A stretch of DNA of 31,320 bases from Chthonomonas sp. UBA2391 (GTDB lineage Bacteria; Armatimonadota; Fimbriimonadia; Fimbriimonadales; Fimbriimonadaceae). The notes below the pieces were generated by a model, which saw nothing but the letters and a program-made list of their open reading frames with translations, was not told the origin of the DNA and ran no database searches. The stretch's first letter is position 1. Each line of letters begins with the position of its first letter. Where the stretch lies: positions 1,594 to 32,913 of the forward strand of contig DDSL01000111.1 of assembly GCA_002343825.1 (NCBI GenBank). The letters run 5' to 3'. A program made the position numbers and the translations under genes. Shown one piece after another: positions 7,672 through 15,452 of the stretch.

Positions 7672-8895
7672 ATGAAGAAAGCAGACTCAACCGTAATCTC
7701 TGATGAAGACTACGAGCTCGACGAGGTGCTTGTGGAGCTGAATCAAGGACCATCATCGAAGAAGCCAAAGGTCCGGGATTCGCCGCGGAAGCGCGAAACC
7801 GTCGTGAGCCTCACGGCAAAGGTAGCAACCTATGCCCGGATTACGACAACTTGGACCGTCCTTGAGGATGAAGATTCAACCAAGCGACCGAAACCGCTGG
7901 CGGAGTTCCGGAAGAAGTATTTCGGTTCGGTGGAGTTACCGCTAAGCTATGAGGAAGCTTGGAAATGGCTGGAGGAAAACGCTCATCCAGACGGAAAACC
8001 TTCGTCGCACTATGTCTTCCTGCAAAAGGGCAAACCCGCGTACACGTTGTCCCAAGGGTCCGCTGCTCACGATGATCTACTGGCGGCTGCGAAGGCACTT
8101 TGTCTGGCTCCCGATGGAACAGCCGAGCCGGGAGAGGGATATCGCTGGCGACTTCCGGAGGCAATGGGCCATATCCTGACCGATTACACGCCTCAGGTCG
8201 AATCCATCGAAACCGACGTGGTCCAAGACTTCTTTGCCCCCTGCCTCCCCGCGATCGTGCTCCACGCCAGCCCGAATGCGGACCCGGAAGAAGTCGCGAA
8301 GGCATTCCGAGAAGCGGCTGCCCTAATTCTCGGAAGATTCTCCGAGGGCGACCGCAAAAGTCTTTCGGACCGAATCCATGCCAGGAGGATCCTGCTTGAA
8401 TACGAAGATCAACCGAAAGACTCCCCAAGAAAAGAAGAGCTTCTCAATGAACTCGGCGAACACTTCCGAGAAAATTCTGAACCGAGAACCGACTCCGTAG
8501 TCGAGACTACGGACCGCCAATTCTCGGACTGGCAGAAGCTCCTGACCTCTAGGTGGCCCCGGTCCAAATCCGATCGCGCCCAGATGCTTGCATGGTTTTT
8601 GAGCAGAACTCCGACTAAAAGAAGACTCGAACGCTACCGGATGTGGAACCAAATCGCACCCCAGGCATACCGTTTCAAAAGAATCAACTCTTTCGATGTC
8701 GCAGTCAAACGGCTGAACGAGACGAACTGGATCTTGCCCTCTTCCGATGATCCCCGCCGATCCACGCGTCAGCCCCGGAACGTAGAACCCTGGTGGACCC
8801 GAGGGCAGAGCCCGATCCAAACGATGAATGAAGTCAACCAGGGGCGGAGACCTCCCAAGACTCGACGGCTTAGGCTCAAGTCACCTGAGGACTAA
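7672..8895 (+). CDS. Unknown 407-residue protein of the element
   Basis: I do not recognise this protein. It starts at the ATG at 7672; the open frame reaches back to 7561 but would overlap the HTH gene on the other strand. No good ribosome-binding site precedes either start. The N-terminus (residues 1-45) is acidic then lysine/arginine-rich. Residues about 75-190 are mixed, with aromatic patches such as EEAWKWLEENAHPDG. Residues 200-290 look helical (PEEVAKAFREAAALILGRF), and the C-terminal 80 residues are strongly basic with many Arg/Trp, suggesting nucleic-acid contact. No signal peptide, membrane span, P-loop or nuclease motif was seen. Its divergent position from the HTH-primase pair suggests a control, replication or cargo role. 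Confidence 0.65.
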   Translation: MKKADSTVISDEDYELDEVLVELNQGPSSKKPKVRDSPRKRETVVSLTAKVATYARITTTWTVLEDEDSTKRPKPLAEFRKKYFGSVELPLSYEEAWKWLEENAHPDGKPSSHYVFLQKGKPAYTLSQGSAAHDDLLAAAKALCLAPDGTAEPGEGYRWRLPEAMGHILTDYTPQVESIETDVVQDFFAPCLPAIVLHASPNADPEEVAKAFREAAALILGRFSEGDRKSLSDRIHARRILLEYEDQPKDSPRKEELLNELGEHFRENSEPRTDSVVETTDRQFSDWQKLLTSRWPRSKSDRAQMLAWFLSRTPTKRRLERYRMWNQIAPQAYRFKRINSFDVAVKRLNETNWILPSSDDPRRSTRQPRNVEPWWTRGQSPIQTMNEVNQGRRPPKTRRLRLKSPED

Positions 8896-9347
8896 GCCAT
8901 TCGGGTGATTAGATGGATTCCTTTTGATGATGGATGAGGACAAATCCGGAGCCGACGTCGGCACTCACCAGAGGTCCATCCGGAAGCCTATACGGGTCCC
9001 AGCCATCCGAGCCTATGTCCAGAAATAAACTGACTCCTCTCGATTTGAATCACGCTCGAACCCCAAAAGCATCGTGGTGCAGGCCCAGCTGTTCGCACTT
9101 GAGCGTTCGGCACTTGACGTCTGGCCAAGTCAGACGGAAAAGACGCCAGCCGTTCGCACAGGAAAGGCCATAACCCCGAAAAGGGCTGTTCTGGATAGAT
9201 GCGGCGGCGCCAGGGGCCACCAAACTTCTGTGGGAGCGTCTAGGCGAGTTCATAGCAGTCCAATTTCTCTGCCGTCATCTCTGCCGTCAAAACCGCCGAT
9301 TTCAATAGGAAGCCTAATGACTTTCGGACCACTTTGAACCTACAACC
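8896..9347. other. Gene-poor stretch next to tRNA-Thr
   Basis: 452 bases from the unknown element gene to the 3' end of tRNA-Thr. A 33-codon frame on the plus strand (8927-9028, MMDEDKSGADVG...) has no ribosome-binding site and is unsupported. A short inverted repeat, CGTCTG / CAGACG, is at 9118-9136. A perfect 12-bp tandem repeat is at 9266-9289. An insertion using the tRNA 3' end as its target would have its border here, but I could not find a second copy of the tRNA 3' end elsewhere in the window. Confidence 0.5.
9266..9289. repeat. Perfect 12-bp tandem repeat near tRNA-Thr
   Basis: TCTCTGCCGTCA occurs twice in direct succession (9266-9277 and 9278-9289). It ends 58 bases from the 3' end of tRNA-Thr. 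Short direct repeats beside an attachment core often serve as arm-type sites for tyrosine recombinases or excisionases, but chance duplication cannot be excluded. Confidence 0.6.
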
Positions 9348-9422
9348 TGGAGCCGGCAACAGGACTCGAACCCGCGACCCGCTGTTTACAAAACAGCCGC
9401 TCTACCACTGAGCTATGCCGGC
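9348..9422 (-). tRNA. tRNA-Thr (anticodon TGT)
   Basis: A complete 75-base cloverleaf reads from 9422 down to 9348. Acceptor GCCGGCA pairs with TGCCGGC; D arm GCTC/GAGC; anticodon stem GCTGT/ACAGC with loop TTTGTAA, giving anticodon TGT (threonine); T arm with the TTCGAGT loop; discriminator T; and CCA encoded in the DNA. It lies downstream of the small basic protein gene on the same strand but is separated from it by a terminator and has its own -10-like box. Its 3' half faces the accessory region, the usual place for integration. Confidence 0.96.
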
Positions 9423-9436
9423 CAGTTGAGGCTTTG

Positions 9437-9442
9437 AGTATA
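9437..9442 (-). promoter_or_regulatory. -10 box of the tRNA-Thr promoter
   Basis: TATACT on the minus strand lies 14 bases before the tRNA 5' end and after the upstream gene's terminator. The -35 position (near 9460-9465) reads TTTCGT, a weak match. Confidence 0.5.
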
Positions 9443-9464
9443 TCCGGAGGAGACCGGAAACGAA

Positions 9465-9496
9465 ATGGGAGAGACTCTTCTCAAAGTCTCTCCCAT
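9465..9496 (-). terminator. Strong stem-loop terminator
   Basis: ATGGGAGAGACT (9465-9476) and AGTCTCTCCCAT (9485-9496) are perfect 12-base arms with an 8-base loop. It begins 17 bases after the stop of the small basic protein gene, and the minus strand continues TTTCGTTTCC. It isolates that gene from tRNA-Thr. Confidence 0.85.
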
Positions 9497-9513
9497 CAAA
9501 TTGCAAACCGAAG

Positions 9514-9921
9514 TTACTTGCTTCGCTTGCGGGTCTTTGCCAGTCTCGGGGCGCCGCTGGCATCGAAAACCAGCTTGTATCCGCTCGGGATCTTCTTCAA
9601 GGCATCCGCAATGGCAGGATCCAGTTCAACCGACTTGGTCGCACCTCGAGTGCGCCCACCGCGCTTTCGACTTTCGCGGAAAGATGCCTGAGCTTCGGCG
9701 GCGCTGCTGTCATCTTCCACAACAGTCAACTTTCCACCCTCGATCTTGAGGATATTAGCGGCGGGAGGAATATGAACGAAGAGGTACCCATCCGAATTCA
9801 GTGCACGCACTTCGAACGGAAGCGTGTACTTCTTGACGCCAACCCTAAAGGTCAGAGCGTTCGGTCGGGGCTTAGCTTTAAGCTTAAGGGCTTTTGTGAT
9901 GTCTGCTGCTTTCTTAGCCAT
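9514..9921 (-). CDS. Small basic protein, unknown function
   Basis: 135 residues, not recognised as a named family. The N-terminus (MAKKAADITKALKLKAKPRP) and C-terminus (ending LAKTRKRSK) are lysine/arginine-rich. Residues 23-65 look like a compact beta region (FRVGVKKYTLPFEVRALNSDGYLFVHIP), followed by a flexible segment with RKRGGRTRG at about 85-93. It has no signal peptide or membrane span, so it is cytoplasmic and possibly nucleic-acid-binding. It is a single-gene unit between panC and its own terminator. A GAGAAAG-type site precedes the ATG. Confidence 0.7.
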   Translation of the reverse strand: MAKKAADITKALKLKAKPRPNALTFRVGVKKYTLPFEVRALNSDGYLFVHIPPAANILKIEGGKLTVVEDDSSAAEAQASFRESRKRGGRTRGATKSVELDPAIADALKKIPSGYKLVFDASGAPRLAKTRKRSK

Positions 9922-9997
9922 CGTCTTTCTCTAAGATAGGACGATGTTACCCCTAACCTCATAGCGCATGTTTCAAGAATTAGGAAAAATTTCTTCT

Positions 9998-10831
9998 TTA
10001 AGGTCCTACGGGCACGTTATCAATCAAACGAACAGAACCTATCCGTGCTGCTGCGACAAGCCGAGAATTGGGTTCCCAGGCCCTTATGGGAAGTAGGGAT
10101 TCAAAGCTCGCCCAATCCAAATAATCGACAGTGAATCCAATCTCGGTGAGTTCAGATATCGCCGAATGCAACATTCTCTCGCACTCCTCACTCCCCGAAC
10201 TGCTAAGGACCTGTTCCGATGTCTGGGTGAGAATACGGTACAAGCTAGGGGCAATCGCGCGCTCCTCAGGCGACAGATACTGATTTCGGCTGGAGAGAGC
10301 CAAGCCATCCGATTCGCGGACAGTTTCGACAAACTCTAGCAAAATCGGTAGAAAAAGGCCCTTCACCAAGGCGCGAATCACGGCACACTGCTGAAGATCT
10401 TTGAGCCCAAAGATCGCCCGAGTGGGATGTGTCACTCCAAAGAGCTTAGCCACAACCGTGGCAACACCCCTAAAGTGGGTCGGTCGGTGAATTCCTTCGA
10501 ACTGAGTCGAAACTCCTTCAACCTCCACCCAAACGTCGTTTGACCCATAAAGATCGCCAATTTCCGGAACCCAAACCGCATCGACCCCGGCCGCCTCGGA
10601 TCGCTCCAAGTCTCGCTCCAGCGGGCGAGGGTAACGAGTAAGGTCCTCACCAGGGGCAAACTGGGTTGGATTGACAAAGATGGAGACCAAGCAACTCGGC
10701 TCCAGCCGTTTTCCGGTTCGAACAAGCTCCAAATGTCCTTCGTGGAGGGCCCCCATCGTGGGGACAAAGGCCGTCGAAGATTGCTCCGACCTCCATCGCC
10801 GGACCTCATCAATGGACTTCAGAACGATCAA
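9998..10831 (-). CDS. panC: Pantoate--beta-alanine ligase
   Basis: 277 residues. It joins pantoate to beta-alanine with ATP, the last step of pantothenate (vitamin B5) synthesis, in the cytoplasm. It has the nucleotidyl-transferase HIGH-type motif in [12 protein letters not shown] (residues 22-33), [18 protein letters not shown], and the second signature [14 protein letters not shown], matching the family's KMSKS-like loop. Length is normal for the family. The start codon is TTG at 10831, not ATG; AAAGGA about ten bases upstream supports it. It overlaps the panB stop by four bases (TTGA), so translation is coupled. No clear terminator follows. Confidence 0.95.
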   Translation of the reverse strand: MIVLKSIDEVRRWRSEQSSTAFVPTMGALHEGHLELVRTGKRLEPSCLVSIFVNPTQFAPGEDLTRYPRPLERDLERSEAAGVDAVWVPEIGDLYGSNDVWVEVEGVSTQFEGIHRPTHFRGVATVVAKLFGVTHPTRAIFGLKDLQQCAVIRALVKGLFLPILLEFVETVRESDGLALSSRNQYLSPEERAIAPSLYRILTQTSEQVLSSSGSEECERMLHSAISELTEIGFTVDYLDWASFESLLPIRAWEPNSRLVAAARIGSVRLIDNVPVGP

Positions 10832-11631
10832 AAACTGTTATCCTTTGTCGGGAAGCTGGCCGACTTCACTTCGCCGACATAAGCCGCGATCGCATCTTGC
10901 ATGGCTTGACCGATCTCGCCGTAGCGCTTAGCGTGCTTGAGGTGATGCGGAGTGATGCCCAAGAGATCGTGGAAAACCTGAATTTGGCCATCGCAACCAA
11001 CACCCGCTCCAATCCCGATGGTCGCCATCAAGGTCTCTCGCGTAAGCCGCTCGGAGAGCTCCGAAGGAATGAGTTCTAAGACGACGGCAAACGCTCCGCT
11101 CTCCTGCAAGGCTCGAAGTTCTAACAGGAGCCGCTCACCGTCCGATTCGGTTTTTCCCTGGACTTTGAATCCGCCGAGAGCATGGACGGATTGCGGGGTC
11201 ATCCCAATGTGAGCCATAACGGGAATCCCTGCCTTCAGAATTGCCTGAACCTCGGAATAGTACGGACCCTCCAGCTTCACGGCGCCCGCTCCGGCACGCA
11301 TCAGTTGAATCGCCGAATCCACTGCCTGAGAGGTCGAGACTTGATAGGATCCAAAGGGCATATCGGCGACGACCAAGGCTCTTTTGGCGGCCCGGGCGAC
11401 GATCTCGGTGTGATAAACCATTTGGTCCAACGTCACAGGGAGAGTCGAAGAATGCCCCTGAATAACATTGCCCAGAGAGTCGCCCACTAGAATCACGTCT
11501 ACCCCTGCGGCGTCGGCAAAGGTTGCGGAGAAATAGTCGTATGCGGTAAGGCAGACGATCTTCTCTTTCCCTTTTTTGGACTGAACCCTATTGGCCGTCA
11601 TCCGAGGGCTAGCCGGAGTCTGCGAGCTCAT
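10828..11631 (-). CDS. panB: 3-methyl-2-oxobutanoate hydroxymethyltransferase
   Basis: 267 residues. It makes ketopantoate from alpha-ketoisovalerate and methylene-tetrahydrofolate, the first committed step to pantothenate. Family landmarks are [25 protein letters not shown] with the metal-binding Asp (GDSLGN), [23 protein letters not shown], and the [14 protein letters not shown] region near the end. Length is normal. It is the second gene of the ferredoxin-panB-panC unit, starting six bases after the ferredoxin stop. Neither panE (ketopantoate reductase) nor panD (aspartate decarboxylase) is in the window. Confidence 0.95.
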   Translation of the reverse strand: MSSQTPASPRMTANRVQSKKGKEKIVCLTAYDYFSATFADAAGVDVILVGDSLGNVIQGHSSTLPVTLDQMVYHTEIVARAAKRALVVADMPFGSYQVSTSQAVDSAIQLMRAGAGAVKLEGPYYSEVQAILKAGIPVMAHIGMTPQSVHALGGFKVQGKTESDGERLLLELRALQESGAFAVVLELIPSELSERLTRETLMATIGIGAGVGCDGQIQVFHDLLGITPHHLKHAKRYGEIGQAMQDAIAAYVGEVKSASFPTKDNSF

Positions 11632-11637
11632 CTTTCG

Positions 11638-11958
11638 TTATTCTTCAACTTCCGGACCAGGTTCCCAGCCCTGCTCATTGGCTCGCATCAAGACTTCGAC
11701 GTGCATCGGCCGATCCACACGGATCTGGCAAGAGAGTCGAAACTGCCCCAGAACCCCATCTTCTTCCAGACTTTCCTTTTCCGCATCTAGGTACTCGGGT
11801 TCGTCGGTATGGAACTTGACTCGGCACGTAGTGCAACGCGCCTTTCCTCCACATCGGTGGGAGATATCGACTCCAGCGGCCTCGATTGCTCGCACGAGCT
11901 TCGTGCCTTCTTCCACATCAAACGTCCCAACGTTTTCGATCGTAACCGGAAAAGTCAT
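11638..11958 (-). CDS. 2Fe-2S ferredoxin
   Basis: 106 residues with a single Fer2 domain. Cluster ligands are C36, C42, C45 (RCGGKARCTTC, spacing C-x5-C-x2-C) and C77 (RLSCQ). The spacing and the CGGKARCTTCRV pattern are close to adrenodoxin-like and CGGxGxCGTCRV electron carriers rather than plant-type ferredoxins. It is a small cytoplasmic one-electron carrier; the partner reductase is unknown. It is first in a tight unit with panB and panC, a link that no known step of pantothenate synthesis explains. It is divergent from the M20 peptidase across 75 bases. The ribosome-binding site is weak. Confidence 0.88.
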   Translation of the reverse strand: MTFPVTIENVGTFDVEEGTKLVRAIEAAGVDISHRCGGKARCTTCRVKFHTDEPEYLDAEKESLEEDGVLGQFRLSCQIRVDRPMHVEVLMRANEQGWEPGPEVEE

Positions 11959-12033
11959 TGCTCGGGAGTTTACGCCGATGAAGAGATCGCCCGTGGATAA
12001 CAGGCAGACATAGGAACAGGTAAAACAGAGAGA

Positions 12034-13173
12034 ATGAAGATCAACGAGGAGCGGCTGATTGGACTATTTCTCGACCTTTGCCGCATCAATGCTCCGGCGC
12101 TTCAAGAGCGTCGCTGTGTCGATTGGACCCGTCGGTATCTCGAACAAATCGGGCTAGAGGTTTGGGAAGATGAAGCGGGCAGCCGCATTGGAGGCGACGC
12201 TAACAATCTGATTGCCAAGCTCCCCGGAAATTTGCCAGGTGCACCGAGAATCTATCTCTCCGCCCACTTCGATACGGTGGAGCCGACCGAAGGCTTAAAG
12301 ATTATCGAGCGCGACGGAGTCTTCTACAGTGACGGTTCGACGATCCTCGGGGCGGACGACAAGGCGGGGATGGCCCCAGCGATCGAGGCAGTCCAGACGA
12401 TTTTGGAATCAGGAGAACCCCACGGCGACGTTTATCTCCTGCTCACTTGTGCCGAAGAGATTGGCCTCAAGGGCGCCGAGGTGCTGCCGATTCAGGATCT
12501 CGAAATCGACTTTGGCTACGTGCTCGATACCGGCCCCCCGGTGGGGACCTTTGTCACCCGCACGGCGACTCACGACAAGCTGCACATCGAGATCATCGGT
12601 CGGCCGGCCCACGCGGGCAAACATCCCGAAGAGGGGATCAACGCCATCGAGGTCGCCGCGCGCGCGATCCACGGCATGAAGCTAGGGCGCATCGGGCCCG
12701 AGACCACGGCCAATCTCGGCATCATCCAGGGTGGATCCGCGACCAACGTCGTCTGCCCATCCGTGACGATCCACGCCGAAGCCCGGTCGACCAATGTCCA
12801 AGAGTTGGATTCGCAGGTGGACCACATGATCCAGCGCTTTGAACAAGCAGCCAGCGAGACCGGGGCGGTGGCCAAGATCACCCACGAGCGGCATTACGAT
12901 GCCTACCAGATTCCCGACGATGCCCAAGTGGTCCAAGTGGCCCAAAGGGCATCCCGAGGCCTCGGGCTCGAACCGACCCTCCGCACCACCCTTGGGGGGA
13001 GCGACGCCAACGTTTTCAACGTTCGAGGAGTCCCCAGCATCGTGGTCGCCACGGGTATGGACAAGATCCACACTCACGAGGAATATGTGAGCCGCGAGGA
13101 TCTGATCAAAACGGCCGAATTGGCCCTCCAGATCATCCGAGAAGCGGCTCAAGAAAAACGCCACGTGCTATGA
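12034..13173 (+). CDS. M20-family metallopeptidase, PepT-like
   Basis: 379 residues. It is a two-zinc aminopeptidase/deacylase of the M20 family, most like peptidase T and its Bacillus-type relatives. Metal and catalytic residues are all present: H78 and D80 (SAHFDTV), bridging D108 (LGADDKAG), general base E141 and E142 (CAEEIGLKGAE), D165 (VLDTG), and H348 (KIHTHEE). The lid/dimerisation domain is about residues 175-285 (GRPAHAGKHPEEGINAIE, GGSATNVV). No signal peptide, so it acts in the cytoplasm, probably on short peptides. GAGAG lies just before the ATG. The barrel protein gene follows 49 bases later with its own ribosome-binding site. Confidence 0.92.
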   Translation: MKINEERLIGLFLDLCRINAPALQERRCVDWTRRYLEQIGLEVWEDEAGSRIGGDANNLIAKLPGNLPGAPRIYLSAHFDTVEPTEGLKIIERDGVFYSDGSTILGADDKAGMAPAIEAVQTILESGEPHGDVYLLLTCAEEIGLKGAEVLPIQDLEIDFGYVLDTGPPVGTFVTRTATHDKLHIEIIGRPAHAGKHPEEGINAIEVAARAIHGMKLGRIGPETTANLGIIQGGSATNVVCPSVTIHAEARSTNVQELDSQVDHMIQRFEQAASETGAVAKITHERHYDAYQIPDDAQVVQVAQRASRGLGLEPTLRTTLGGSDANVFNVRGVPSIVVATGMDKIHTHEEYVSREDLIKTAELALQIIREAAQEKRHVL

Positions 13174-13222
13174 TAAGTGCAGGGTAAATCTCCCTGGAAC
13201 CTACGGAGGAAACTACACAAGG

Positions 13223-13744
13223 ATGAACAAGGTTATCGTGGTCGCCGCGCTCGTCGGCGTCTTTAGTGCAGGAATCGCTAATGCTCAAGAGTCGCGCCCG
13301 CTGGGCCTTACGCTTCGAGCAGGGATCTTCTTCCCGAATTCGGATGCGGCCAAGAAGAACGGTGGCAAGCAATGGATCGGCGGTGGCGCTGAGTACAAGC
13401 TCGGAGATCTCCAATTTGCCAATGAGGGCAATAGCTACGGCGCTAGCTACAGCATCTCCGTGGATCTCTACCAAAAGAAGGACTTTCGACACGTCCCGGT
13501 TCTGTTGAATTACGTCGGTCGCTCGAATCAAGGCATCTTCTACACCGCTGGTGTCGGCGTCGGCTTTGCTCGAGAACTGAACTCGTTGAACCAGAAGAAG
13601 AACCACACCACCTTCAGCTATCAGGTCGGCGTGGGCTATGAGTTCACCAAGAGCCAGGTTCCGGTCTTCATCGAAGCCAAGTACGTCGGAAGCAGCCGCA
13701 ACCGCCTGAATGGCTACGGCATCTTCGCCGGAATCCGCTTCTAA
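13223..13744 (+). CDS. Small outer-membrane beta-barrel-like protein
   Basis: 173 residues. Residues 1-22 are a signal peptide (VIVVAALVGVFSAGIANAQ). The mature part alternates polar and aromatic/hydrophobic strands with turns (YKLGDLQF, YSISVDLYQ, GIFYTAGVGVGFAREL, FSYQVGVGYEFT, VFIEAKYVG) and ends GYGIFAGIRF. A final aromatic is the usual outer-membrane insertion signal for the Bam machinery. The size and pattern fit an 8-strand barrel. The exact function is unknown. GGAGG is about 14 bases before the ATG, and a hairpin terminator lies 20 bases after the stop. Confidence 0.78.
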   Translation: MNKVIVVAALVGVFSAGIANAQESRPLGLTLRAGIFFPNSDAAKKNGGKQWIGGGAEYKLGDLQFANEGNSYGASYSISVDLYQKKDFRHVPVLLNYVGRSNQGIFYTAGVGVGFARELNSLNQKKNHTTFSYQVGVGYEFTKSQVPVFIEAKYVGSSRNRLNGYGIFAGIRF

Positions 13745-13764
13745 CCGATCGCCCAACACGACTC

Positions 13765-13808
13765 AACTTCGCTCGATCCACTTCAGTGGGCCGGGCGAAG
13801 TTCTTTTT
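13765..13808 (+). terminator. Terminator of the barrel protein gene
   Basis: AACTTCGC (13765-13772) pairs with GCGAAGTT (13795-13802), with an inner CCA/TGG pair, and is followed by CTTTTT. It is a typical intrinsic terminator on the plus strand. Confidence 0.75.
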
Positions 13809-13981
13809 GGGATCCCCGCCGGTCGGGCCCGGGGCCCCTGGATCTCGCCCCCGCCCGGCGACAAGCTTTTCAGCTTTTCCAAACAACAGCGGACAGGTCG
13901 CCTGCGCCCCGGGGCAGGGCTGAGGCCACGGGCCGAAGCCAGGGCTTGGCCTTGGGCCGGGGCGCTGGCACGCGCCCACCA

Positions 13982-13997
13982 TGTGATCCCGATCACA
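13982..13997. promoter_or_regulatory. CRP/FNR-family-type palindrome
   Basis: TGTGATCCCGATCACA matches the CRP consensus TGTGA-N6-TCACA exactly, with perfect 7-base arms. A further GTGATC half-site follows at 14006-14011. It is centred about 107 bases upstream of the lipoprotein ATG. Whether this organism has a CRP-type regulator cannot be told from the window. Confidence 0.5.
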
Positions 13998-14096
13998 CCC
14001 GCGACGTGATCCACGCGACACCCCAAGAGCAAGATCCATCGGACCATAGGCGCATCGCCCCCGGCCACCCGCCGGGAGCAAGGACAACGAAAGCCT

Positions 14097-15452
14097 ATGA
14101 AACTCCTCAATCGAACATTGCATCTCGCCCTGGCCACCGCGCTATTGGGCTCGTTGGCGGGGTGTGGCGGAGGCGGCGCGGACAAAGTGATCGCTCAAGC
14201 CACGGATGAACTCGACCTCGTGTCTCGCCAAAGGCCGGCCTCTTCGGACCCATCGCTCGGCGAGGACCTGCTTGCCACTTCCCTCTTCTCCGAGAGCGTC
14301 CCGCTCGCGGATGACGACACCCTTCGCACATCGCTCGCCGGGCCTCAGCTAGCCTTTGCGCATGACTCCGAGGACCGCCTCGTCGGCATCGCCTTTGACC
14401 ACCCAGACTTCACCGGAGAACTCGAGTTCAGTCCTGATTCCACTGCCCAGGCGTTGGTCTTCATGGCCAGCGGCGTCTTCTCGTCCGACCGAGCCGAATC
14501 GAGATCCAGGCTTCAAGGAATCCCCAGCCTCGGGGCCTTTGGCGAACTGAGAGACCTGCTCGCCTCCCAAGCAGGGTCGGACCTGGCGACGGTTCTCGCC
14601 TCAGAGCCGGTCCGTGCCGCCGTGGATGCGGCCGTCCGTGAGTTTAGCGACAGTCGGGGAGTCAAACTCGACCGGGACTTAGCGGGCGCGGTGAAGTTCT
14701 CCGCCACCCTCGGCTCCGGGGGACAAGTAGATGTCCGGTTCGAAAACCAAGGGTTCCGCCGGGTGGTGGTCGTCCGCCAGGACTTCAGGGGTCGGACCCC
14801 GCAGCGACAACAAGTCGTAGACCTGAAGCTCCCCGGCGCAGCAACGGCTAGTTGGGGCTCGATCTTCACTCTGAGCGTGGGTGCAGCCGGCGCGGCAGGC
14901 ACCGACAAAATCGACATGAACCCCGACACAGGTGCCACCCGGTCGGTCTACTTCATCAAAGGTCTCGGCTTCAATGATGGGAGCGAAACAATCAACGCGG
15001 ACACGGATACGGCGAACCTCAACACCGTGTTCGAGTACGCCGCCTTACCAGTCCTGGACGCGGTCCTTGGTCTCAACGCGCTCCTTGGGGCTGAACAGAT
15101 TCGCAACCTGATCGAGAAGATTGCGGCCACACCAGGAGCACTCGGGTCGGCCCGTTCCATTGTCGAATCAGCCCGGAGAGGTGATGCTAGCGGGATGATC
15201 GCCAGCACCATTGATCTTGTCAAAGTCGGCGCCGAGGTTATCGGCTCAGACGAAGCACTTTGGCGAGCGATTGCCTCCCGCATGGGGCTCGGCACAACCC
15301 TGAAGTTCTTCCTCAAGAAGACGTTCCAACTCATCGACGTTGCGATGGCAGGCTACAACCTGACCAACTTTGCCAACGCAATCATCTCCCTCCCCGCTTC
15401 GGCTCGCGTCGAAGTCACGTCCACCGGCGACCTCAAGGTGGTAGTCAAGTGA
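14097..15452 (+). CDS. Lipoprotein of unknown function
   Basis: 451 residues. The signal peptide ends in the lipobox LAGC, with lipidated C23 followed by a glycine-rich tether (GGGG). There is no Asp at +2, so outer-membrane sorting is plausible if Lol rules apply. Residues 45-275 are beta-rich. A segment around 295-325 (YFIKGLGFNDGSETIN) precedes a helical C-terminal third with repeated amphipathic helices. I recognise no catalytic motif or named family. It is joined to the VWA lipoprotein by a four-base GTGA overlap, so both products are probably made together. The CRP-type palindrome lies upstream. Confidence 0.72.
   Translation: MKLLNRTLHLALATALLGSLAGCGGGGADKVIAQATDELDLVSRQRPASSDPSLGEDLLATSLFSESVPLADDDTLRTSLAGPQLAFAHDSEDRLVGIAFDHPDFTGELEFSPDSTAQALVFMASGVFSSDRAESRSRLQGIPSLGAFGELRDLLASQAGSDLATVLASEPVRAAVDAAVREFSDSRGVKLDRDLAGAVKFSATLGSGGQVDVRFENQGFRRVVVVRQDFRGRTPQRQQVVDLKLPGAATASWGSIFTLSVGAAGAAGTDKIDMNPDTGATRSVYFIKGLGFNDGSETINADTDTANLNTVFEYAALPVLDAVLGLNALLGAEQIRNLIEKIAATPGALGSARSIVESARRGDASGMIASTIDLVKVGAEVIGSDEALWRAIASRMGLGTTLKFFLKKTFQLIDVAMAGYNLTNFANAIISLPASARVEVTSTGDLKVVVK

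Larger units (their letters stand above)
13745..14096. other. Intergenic region with terminator and regulatory sites
   Basis: 352 bases between the barrel protein and the lipoprotein genes, very GC-rich from about 13810 to 13980. From left to right it holds the barrel-gene terminator (13765-13808), a run of G/C blocks without a gene, a small hairpin GGGCGC/GCGCCC at 13960-13977, then a perfect CRP-type palindrome at 13982-13997. AAGGA lies about 14 bases before the lipoprotein ATG. Minus-strand frames across this stretch look like composition artefacts. Confidence 0.6.

Noticed and set aside
8927..9028. 33-codon plus-strand frame
   Set aside because: No ribosome-binding site and no recognisable sequence.
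9050..9253. 67-codon minus-strand frame
   Set aside because: No start signal and no recognisable domain. It was considered as a recombinase remnant, but no catalytic motif is present.
13668..14185. Minus-strand frames over the GC-rich spacer
   Set aside because: They are composition artefacts rich in G, P, R and A, overlapping the barrel-gene terminator.
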